Origin: Gammaproteobacteria bacterium
GTDB lineage: Bacteria; Pseudomonadota; Gammaproteobacteria; Chromatiales; Chromatiaceae
NCBI GenBank assembly: GCA_015231665.1
Contig: JADGBD010000023.1
Location: 1,637-8,094 of the forward strand
Length of the DNA: 6,458 nucleotides
Direction: 5' to 3'
The position numbers were made by a program, and so were the translations under genes. Shown in pieces: positions 1-4,099 of this stretch. The notes under the pieces were generated by a model. The model did not search any database. It was not told the DNA's origin and worked only from the letters and a program-made list of their open reading frames with translations. How positions within the stretch are numbered: the first letter of the stretch is position 1; each line of letters opens with the position of its first letter.

Positions 1-2
1 CC

Positions 3-1163
3 ATGCAAGACCTGAAGGCCAAGTTAGACCAGGTGCGTCAGCAGCAGCGCTATCGGCGCTGCCGCAGTCTGCAGCGCAACGGTGTGGTTTGCCGGGCTGA
101 GGACGGGCGTGAGCTGCTGGCCTTTTGCAGCAACGATTATCTGGGCCTGGCGCAGCATCCTCAGGTCAGCGCCGCCCTGCAGCGGGGCGCTGCCGAGTAC
201 GGCGTCGGCAGTGGCGCGGCGCACCTGATCAACGGCCACAGCCCGGCGCATCAGGCCTTGGAGGAGGAGCTGGCGGCCTATCTGGGTCGGCCGCGGGCGC
301 TGCTGTTTTCCACCGGCTACATGGCCAATCTGGCGGTAATCTCCAGCCTGCTCGGGCGCGGAGACTGGCTGCTGCAGGATCGGCTAAACCACGCCTCCCT
401 GCTGGATGGTGCCCAGCTGTCGCGGGCCAGGCTCAAGCGCTATGCCCATGTCGATCTGGCCGATCTGCAGCGGCGCTTGGGGGAAATCGGCAGCGGTGAG
501 CTGATGCTGGCCACCGACGGGGTGTTCAGCATGGACGGCGATCTGGCACCCCTGCCGCAACTGCAGCAGCTCTGCCAGCAGCATCAGGCCTGGCTGCTGC
601 TGGATGACGCCCACGGCTTTGGCGTGCTCGGCTCTGGTCGTGGCACCCCGGCGCATTTTGGCTTGGCGCTAGAAGACAACCTGATTCAGATGGTCACCCT
701 GGGCAAGGCCCTGGGCACCTTCGGCGCGGCGGTGGCAGGTTCAGAGGATTTGATCGAAAGCCTGATCCAGCAGGCGCGGCCCTACATCTTCACCACTGCC
801 ACACCACCGGCCCTGGCCGAGGCTAGCCGCGCCGCCCTGCGTCTGCTCGCGGCTGAGGATTGGCGGCGCGAGCACTTGCAGCGGCTGATTCGCCGCTTTC
901 GCCAGGGCGCGCAACAGCTGGACCTGCCGCTGCTGGACTCGCCCACGCCGATCCAGCCGCTGCTGCTCGGAAGCGAGGAGCGCGCCCTCAGCTGGAGCCA
1001 GGCGCTGGAGCAGATGGGCATTCTGGTGACAGCGATCCGCCCACCCACGGTACCGCCAGGCTCTGCGCGCCTGCGCATCACCCTCAGCGCGGCCCACAGC
1101 CCGGAGCAGCTGGATAGGCTGCTGGATGCCCTGGCAGTGGTCAGCCGCCAGCAGAAGGCCTGA
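3..1163 (+). CDS. bioF: 8-amino-7-oxononanoate synthase (BioF)
   Basis: This PLP-dependent cytosolic enzyme condenses a pimeloyl thioester with L-alanine, releasing CO2 and giving 8-amino-7-oxononanoate, the first step of biotin ring assembly. The 386-residue length is normal for the family and the protein looks complete. Landmarks of the alpha-oxoamine synthase fold are visible: [10 protein letters not shown] at 41-50, [12 protein letters not shown] at 69-80, [14 protein letters not shown] at 127-140 with H130 that stacks on PLP, VFSMDGD at 174-180, DDAHGFG at 201-207 with D201 and H204, and [10 protein letters not shown] at 232-241 where K235 should form the PLP Schiff base. The C-terminal [20 protein letters not shown] (344-363) is typical of BioF. 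The start codon is the third base of the window, so its ribosome binding site and promoter are out of view; homology supports this start. bioH follows after 32 nt, which suggests cotranscription. Confidence 0.97.
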   Translation: MQDLKAKLDQVRQQQRYRRCRSLQRNGVVCRAEDGRELLAFCSNDYLGLAQHPQVSAALQRGAAEYGVGSGAAHLINGHSPAHQALEEELAAYLGRPRALLFSTGYMANLAVISSLLGRGDWLLQDRLNHASLLDGAQLSRARLKRYAHVDLADLQRRLGEIGSGELMLATDGVFSMDGDLAPLPQLQQLCQQHQAWLLLDDAHGFGVLGSGRGTPAHFGLALEDNLIQMVTLGKALGTFGAAVAGSEDLIESLIQQARPYIFTTATPPALAEASRAALRLLAAEDWRREHLQRLIRRFRQGAQQLDLPLLDSPTPIQPLLLGSEERALSWSQALEQMGILVTAIRPPTVPPGSARLRITLSAAHSPEQLDRLLDALAVVSRQQKA

Positions 1164-1195
1164 GTCATGTCGTTGATGTTTTTGGGACTGAGGTA

Positions 1196-1927
1196 ATGAA
1201 AAACCTGGTGCTGATCCACGGCTGGGGCATGAATGCGGCGGTTTGGGCGCCGTTGCAAGAAGCCCTGTCGGCGCATTTTCGCCTGCATCTGCTGGAGCTG
1301 CCGGGCCATGGCTGCCAGCCCTATGCGGGGGAGCGGGGCATGGCGCAGTGGGCCGATTGCCTGCTGGCGGCGGCGCCGGAGCGAGCCATCTGGCTGGGAT
1401 GGTCCCTGGGCGGCCAGCTGGCGCTGCAGGCGGCGGCACAGGCGCCGCAGCGGGTGGAACGGTTGCTGCTCACCGCCGCCGTGCCCTATTTCATCCGCGC
1501 CGCCGACTGGCCCAGCGCCATGCCGGCAGGCACCCTGGGGCAGTTTGCCGAGGAGCTGGGACGCGACTACGCCGGCACTCTCAGCCGCTTTCTCGCCCTG
1601 CAGGTGCGCGGCAGCGAGCAGGGGCGGGAGGTGCTGCGCTGCTTCAAGACCGAGCTGGCACGGCGACCGGCGGCCGACCCTGCGGCCCTCGCAGAAGGCC
1701 TGCAACTGTTGCGCAGCTGCGACCTGCGTCCGGCCCTGGCCGGCTTGGAATGCCCCCTGAGCCTGTGTTTTGGCGAGCGCGACAGCCTCATCCCCATCGC
1801 CGTGGCGGATGATCTGGCAGCGCTCTACCCGGCAGCACGCATCAGCCGCATCGCCGGCGCCGGCCACGCGCCCTTCCTCTCCCACCCGGAGGTCTGGCTG
1901 GACTGGCTGCAGCGGGAGGCTGGGTGA
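1196..1927 (+). CDS. bioH: Pimeloyl-[acyl-carrier protein] methyl ester esterase (BioH)
   Basis: This alpha/beta-hydrolase cleaves the methyl ester of pimeloyl-ACP once the chain has reached seven carbons, which ends the BioC-BioH detour through fatty acid synthesis. At 243 residues it is slightly shorter than the E. coli protein because it begins almost at the first strand. VLIHGWGMNAAVW (5-17) carries the oxyanion-hole HGWG. The nucleophile elbow is GWSLGG (68-73) with S70. GERD gives D196 and GAGHAPF gives H224. The triad spacing (126 and 28 residues) nearly matches E. coli BioH (S82, D207, H235). The motif AIWLGWSLGG and the FLALQ segment at 132-136 are characteristic of BioH rather than of generic hydrolases. 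The Shine-Dalgarno is modest: GGGA at 1184-1187 is 8 nt before the ATG, and GAGG at 1190-1193 is very close to it. The gene sits between bioF and bioC, consistent with a biotin operon. Confidence 0.95.
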   Translation: MKNLVLIHGWGMNAAVWAPLQEALSAHFRLHLLELPGHGCQPYAGERGMAQWADCLLAAAPERAIWLGWSLGGQLALQAAAQAPQRVERLLLTAAVPYFIRAADWPSAMPAGTLGQFAEELGRDYAGTLSRFLALQVRGSEQGREVLRCFKTELARRPAADPAALAEGLQLLRSCDLRPALAGLECPLSLCFGERDSLIPIAVADDLAALYPAARISRIAGAGHAPFLSHPEVWLDWLQREAG

Positions 1928-1959
1928 ATGATTTTGGTCCGCAAATGAACCCTAAATAT

Positions 1960-1963
1960 GGAG
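1960..1963 (+). promoter_or_regulatory. Possible ribosome binding site for an upstream in-frame GTG of bioC
   Basis: GGAG lies 9 nt before the GTG at 1973-1975. That GTG opens a frame which continues without a stop into bioC and would add 45 residues. An in-frame TAA at 1964-1966 ends the frame just upstream. The conserved start at 2108 has no purine-rich Shine-Dalgarno, so this site could matter for translation of bioC, for instance by loading ribosomes. Only the sequence match is seen; its use is a guess. Confidence 0.3.
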
Positions 1964-1987
1964 TAACTCTGCGTGCTCTGCGCTTCT

Positions 1988-2034
1988 CGACTCGGGCTTC
2001 CTGCTTCGTCCTACCTCCTGCATCCCTGCAGTCG
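1988..2034. repeat. Segment bounded by short inverted repeat CGACT/AGTCG inside the TGCG array
   Basis: CGACT at 1988-1992 and AGTCG at 2030-2034 bracket a pyrimidine-rich stretch lacking the TGCG motif, while TGCG units resume immediately on both sides. This gives the appearance of a segment inserted into, or replacing, part of the array. The 5-nt inverted repeat is short enough to arise by chance, so this is recorded as a weak structural observation. Confidence 0.35.
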
Positions 2035-2107
2035 TTTGCGCCCTCTGCGTCCTAAATTTGCGTTCATTTGCGGACTTTTAGAATCCCAATCAACAGATTC
2101 AACAGAC

Positions 2108-2989
2108 ATGAAGCTCGATCAACATCAGGTGCGCCGTCGTTTCAATCGTGCTGCCAGCGGTTATGACCAGCTGGCCGGTCTGCAGCGGCAGATGGCCGAG
2201 CGCCTTACCGAGCGGCTGGATTACATCCGCATCCAGCCCCAGGGGATTTTGGACCTGGGCTGCGGCACCGGCTGGATGACCGGCCGCTTGCGCCGGCGCT
2301 ATCCCAAGGCGCGGCTGCTGGCGCTGGATTTTGCCCCGGCCATGCTCGCTCAGGCGCGCCGCCAGGGCAGCTGGCTGCGGCCGATTCACTGCCTGGCGGC
2401 GGATGCCCGCGCCCTGCCGCTGCCGGCGCAATCGCTGGACCTGCTCATCTCCAATGCCATGCTGCAGTGGTGCGACGACCCCCAGGCGGTGTTCGCCGAA
2501 TGGCTGCGGGTGCTGCGCCCCGGCGGTCTGCTGCTGTTCACCACCTTCGGGGTCGGCACTCTGGCGGAGCTGGAGCAGGCTTGGGCGGCGGTGGACCGGC
2601 ATCCCCATGTCAGCCGCTTTGTCGACATGCACGATCTGGGTGATGGTCTGCTCGGCCTGGGCTGGGAGAATCCGGTGCTCGATATTGATCGCTTTACCCT
2701 GCACTATCCCTCAGTCGCCGAGTTGATGGGCGACCTTAAGGGTCTGGGTGCAGCCAATGCCCGTTCCGACCGCCACCCTGGCCTTACCGGCAAGGGTCGC
2801 ATCCAGGCCCTGGCAGAGGCCTATGAGCCCTTGCGCACACCCCAAGGTCTGCCCCTGAGCTACGAGGTGGTCTATGGTCTGGCCTGGGCGCCAAGCCAGC
2901 GACGGCTAGGCGAAGTCACCCAGGTGCCTCTGGCGGGGTTGGATTTGCTACAGGCTCGGCCAGTGCAGGCGAAGGACCAAGGTGAATAA
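2108..2989 (+). CDS. bioC: Malonyl-[acyl-carrier protein] O-methyltransferase (BioC)
   Basis: This SAM-dependent enzyme methylates the free carboxyl of a malonyl thioester, disguising it so that the fatty acid synthase can extend it to a pimeloyl methyl ester. The 293-residue product shows motif I LDLGCGTGWM (48-57), the acidic end of strand 2 in LALDFAPAML (71-80), ADARALP (98-104) before the motif IV strand, SNAMLQWCDD (115-124), RVLRPGGLLLFTTFG (134-148) and the BioC-typical DLKGLGAANAR (209-219). The N-terminal RRRFNRAASGYDQLAGLQRQ (9-28) aligns with E. coli BioC, which fixes the start at the ATG of 2108. No clear ribosome binding site precedes it. An open frame extends upstream to a GTG at 1973, but those 45 extra residues come from repeat DNA and have no conserved look. 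The C-terminus runs about 40 residues past the E. coli protein. BioC and BioH are functional partners, which fits their adjacency. Confidence 0.94.
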   Translation: MKLDQHQVRRRFNRAASGYDQLAGLQRQMAERLTERLDYIRIQPQGILDLGCGTGWMTGRLRRRYPKARLLALDFAPAMLAQARRQGSWLRPIHCLAADARALPLPAQSLDLLISNAMLQWCDDPQAVFAEWLRVLRPGGLLLFTTFGVGTLAELEQAWAAVDRHPHVSRFVDMHDLGDGLLGLGWENPVLDIDRFTLHYPSVAELMGDLKGLGAANARSDRHPGLTGKGRIQALAEAYEPLRTPQGLPLSYEVVYGLAWAPSQRRLGEVTQVPLAGLDLLQARPVQAKDQGE

Positions 2990-3083
2990 GGCGTCAGCGT
3001 TGAAGTTGATTTGTCTCATTCATGGGGCTTACAGGGTGATTGGTGATGCTCAAGGTTGTGGTCGGAATCCGAAAATCCTTAAT

Positions 3084-3120
3084 CTCTGCGTCCTTTGCGC
3101 TACTTTGCGACCTCTGCGTC
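3084..3120. repeat. TGCG repeat cluster, bioC-bioD spacer
   Basis: Four head-to-tail units of about 9-10 nt read CTCTGCGTC, CTTTGCGCTA, CTTTGCGAC and CTCTGCGTC, with TGCG at 3087-3090, 3096-3099, 3106-3109 and 3115-3118. The first 21 nt (3084-3104) match 1967-1987 of the bioH-bioC spacer at 18 positions, so the two clusters belong to the same repeat class. Unlike the first cluster, this one has no visible flanking inverted repeat. It ends 6 nt before the bioD ribosome binding site. The remaining spacer (2990-3083) holds no gene or recognisable site that I can see. Confidence 0.8.
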
Positions 3121-3126
3121 CCGTTT

Positions 3127-3133
3127 AGGAGAG
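3127..3133 (+). promoter_or_regulatory. bioD ribosome binding site
   Basis: AGGAGAG lies 6 nt before the ATG at 3140 and decides the bioD start in favour of that codon. The alternative is an in-frame TTG at 3095 inside the repeat cluster. The site follows the last TGCG unit almost directly. Confidence 0.8.
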
Positions 3134-3139
3134 CAATCA

Positions 3140-3808
3140 ATGGTGGGTGGCTATTTTGTGACCGGTACCGATACCGGCGTGGGCAAGACCGAGATCAGCC
3201 TGGGTCTGATGGAGGTGCTGAGGCAAGAGGGCTGGAGCGTGCTGGGAATGAAGCCGGTGGCGGCGGGCTGCGAGTGGCGCCATGGTCGGCTGGTGAATGA
3301 AGATGCCCTGCGTATCCTCCAGCTGTGCTCACGGCCGCTGGCCTACGGTCAGGTCAACCCCTATGCACTGGAGCCGGCCATCGCGCCCCATCTGGCGGCG
3401 GCTGAGGCGGGGGTGGAGCTGGCGTTTGATCCGATTCTGCAGAGCTTTAACAGCCTTAAGGAGCAGGCCGAGTGGCTGATTGTCGAGGGCGCCGGCGGCT
3501 GGCGGGTGCCCCTGGGCGAGGACGGTGACATGGCCGAGCTGGCCTGGAGTCTGGGTTTGCCGGTGATTCTGGTGGTGGGTATGCGTTTGGGTTGTCTCAA
3601 TCATGCGGTGCTCACGGCGGAGTCGATTGCGGACTTCGGCCCGCACTTTGCCGGCTGGGTGGCCAATTGCATCGACCCGGATATGCCCTATCTGGAAGAA
3701 AATATAAGTAGTCTCAAGCAGTTGATCGATGCTCCCTGTCTCGGCGTGGTGGACTGGATGAAACAACCCACACCTGCAGCCATAGCAAAATTTTTGTCAG
3801 AAGAGTGA
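3140..3808 (+). CDS. bioD: ATP-dependent dethiobiotin synthetase (BioD)
   Basis: This cytosolic enzyme carboxylates 7,8-diaminononanoate and closes the ureido ring to give dethiobiotin, using ATP, CO2 and Mg2+. The 222-residue protein is of usual length. It opens with FVTGTDTGVGKTE (6-18), the P-loop of the family with K16 and T17, followed by GMKPVAAG (36-43) with the substrate lysine K38. VNPYALEPAIAPHLAA (72-87) is the conserved diaminononanoate region, EGAGGWRVPL (116-125) carries the metal-binding acid, VGMRLGCLNHAVLTAE (146-161) follows, and ANCID (175-179) holds the Asn expected to contact the nucleotide base. A longer frame from TTG at 3095 would add 15 residues encoded by repeat units; the ribosome binding site and the conserved N-terminus argue against it. 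The final codons are noticeably more AT-rich than the rest of the gene. It is the last biotin gene in the window; bioA is absent. Confidence 0.96.
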   Translation: MVGGYFVTGTDTGVGKTEISLGLMEVLRQEGWSVLGMKPVAAGCEWRHGRLVNEDALRILQLCSRPLAYGQVNPYALEPAIAPHLAAAEAGVELAFDPILQSFNSLKEQAEWLIVEGAGGWRVPLGEDGDMAELAWSLGLPVILVVGMRLGCLNHAVLTAESIADFGPHFAGWVANCIDPDMPYLEENISSLKQLIDAPCLGVVDWMKQPTPAAIAKFLSEE

Positions 3809-3837
3809 CGTACTTCAAAGTTTTGACGGATTATTAT

Positions 3838-3853
3838 ATTAGAATTGTCTAAT
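3838..3853. promoter_or_regulatory. Perfect 6-4-6 palindrome in an AT-rich promoter-like stretch
   Basis: ATTAGA-ATTG-TCTAAT is a perfect inverted repeat with a 4-nt spacer, placed immediately before the ribosome binding site of the small membrane protein gene. The surrounding stretch 3811-3853 is unusually AT-rich for this window and includes TTGACG at 3823-3828, a plausible -35 element; no convincing -10 sits at standard spacing (TTGTCT or TGTCTA would be the candidates). The size and symmetry suit a dimeric regulator. It does not match the FNR/Anr consensus TTGAT-N4-ATCAA. It could instead fold as a small hairpin in the mRNA next to the Shine-Dalgarno. Confidence 0.45.
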
Positions 3854-3860
3854 GAGGGGG
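3854..3860 (+). promoter_or_regulatory. Ribosome binding site of the 44-codon membrane protein gene
   Basis: GAGGGGG lies 7 nt before the ATG at 3868. It is among the strongest Shine-Dalgarno matches in the window and is a main reason for calling the small gene real. Confidence 0.6.
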
Positions 3861-3867
3861 TTGCGTA

Positions 3868-4002
3868 ATGGCGCAGCCTCAGGATCAATTCTTCAGGACA
3901 AGTACGATGATTATCGACATCATGACAGTGGTCGGCATTATGGTTACCGCTGCGGTGGCTGTGTTTTTTTACATGGAATACCACGTCAAGGGAGATAAAT
4001 AG
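3868..4002 (+). CDS. Small single-span membrane protein, possibly CcoM-like
   Basis: A 44-codon gene not recognised with certainty. It starts MAQPQDQFFRTST, continues with a hydrophobic helix at about 14-35 (MIIDIMTVVGIMVTAAVAVF and following aromatics) and ends with a short charged tail, MEYHVKGDK. One transmembrane segment is clear. A second ATG at 3907 with AGGA at 3895-3898 would give a 31-residue form that begins directly at MIID. The layout, Met-x-x-Asp then a hydrophobic helix with Gly, then aromatic residues and a Lys-rich tail, resembles what I remember of CcoM, a small subunit of Pseudomonas cbb3 oxidase; the CcoI-type ATPase just downstream makes that attractive. The resemblance is from memory and not an alignment. 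It does not resemble CcoQ or CcoS. The good ribosome binding site, stop-free hydrophobic frame and upstream palindrome support a real gene. Confidence 0.65.
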   Translation: MAQPQDQFFRTSTMIIDIMTVVGIMVTAAVAVFFYMEYHVKGDK

Positions 4003-4089
4003 GCCCGACCAACCCTTCAGTCCCAACAGCTGAGCGCTGGCGGCTGGCGGTTGATTCCGGGTACCCTTGCGGTTTTGATTAGCCGCTAC
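4003..4089 (+). other. Spacer between the small membrane gene and the ATPase gene
   Basis: The 87-nt spacer contains no gene. It has two near-identical strings, GCGGTTGATT at 4048-4057 and GCGGTTTTGATT at 4069-4080, and the 8-nt palindrome GGGTACCC at 4060-4067. GCGG (4069-4072) can pair with CCGC (4083-4086) across a 10-nt loop, a weak stem with no T-tract behind it, so I do not call a terminator. No clear promoter is seen, so the ATPase gene could be cotranscribed with the small gene. Confidence 0.35.
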
Positions 4090-4094
4090 AGGAG
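4090..4094 (+). promoter_or_regulatory. Ribosome binding site of the copper ATPase gene
   Basis: AGGAG lies 5 nt before the ATG at 4100. Together with the N-terminal Cys motifs that begin at residue 10, it settles the start codon. Confidence 0.75.
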
Positions 4095-4099
4095 CGCCC

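Larger units (their letters stand above)
1937..2075. repeat. Repeat element with 14-nt terminal inverted repeats and TGCG units, bioH-bioC spacer
   Basis: The spacer holds a 139-bp block bounded by a perfect inverted repeat, GTCCGCAAATGAAC at 1937-1950 and GTTCATTTGCGGAC at 2062-2075. Inside are units of the form CTYTGCG with TGCG at 1970-1973, 1979-1982, 2037-2040, 2046-2049, 2059-2062 and 2069-2072, so neighbouring units lie 9 to 13 nt apart. CCTAAAT also occurs twice in direct orientation just inside the ends (1951-1957, 2051-2057). A non-repetitive segment of about 50 bp (1986-2034) splits the array. No target-site duplication is evident and there is no transposase. I recall similar TGCG-rich tracts between genes in many environmental bacteria, but I cannot name a formal family. 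It could be a non-autonomous mobile sequence or a REP-like intergenic repeat. Confidence 0.8.

Noticed and set aside
782..1885. 367-codon open frame on the - strand across bioF and bioH
   Set aside because: It is antisense to two confidently identified genes with intact catalytic motifs. The product is low-complexity, rich in Arg, Gln and Ala, and is what a GC-rich coding strand gives in reverse.
1937..2120. CRISPR-like array in the bioH-bioC spacer
   Set aside because: Repeat units are only about 7-9 nt at 9-13 nt spacing, with no long identical repeats, no unique spacers of regular size and no cas genes.
3040..3300. 86-codon + strand frame overlapping the bioD start
   Set aside because: After the first 35 or so codons it is an out-of-frame reading of bioD. 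The upstream part comes from the spacer and repeat cluster and resembles nothing known.
3788..3798. CAAAATTTTTG inverted repeat as a bioD terminator
   Set aside because: It lies inside the bioD coding end, the arms have almost no loop, there is no GC-rich stem, and no T-tract follows as a separate element.
4069..4086. GCGG...CCGC stem as a terminator after the small membrane gene
   Set aside because: The stem has only four pairs with a 10-nt loop and no run of T after it; it is also immediately upstream of the ATPase ribosome binding site.
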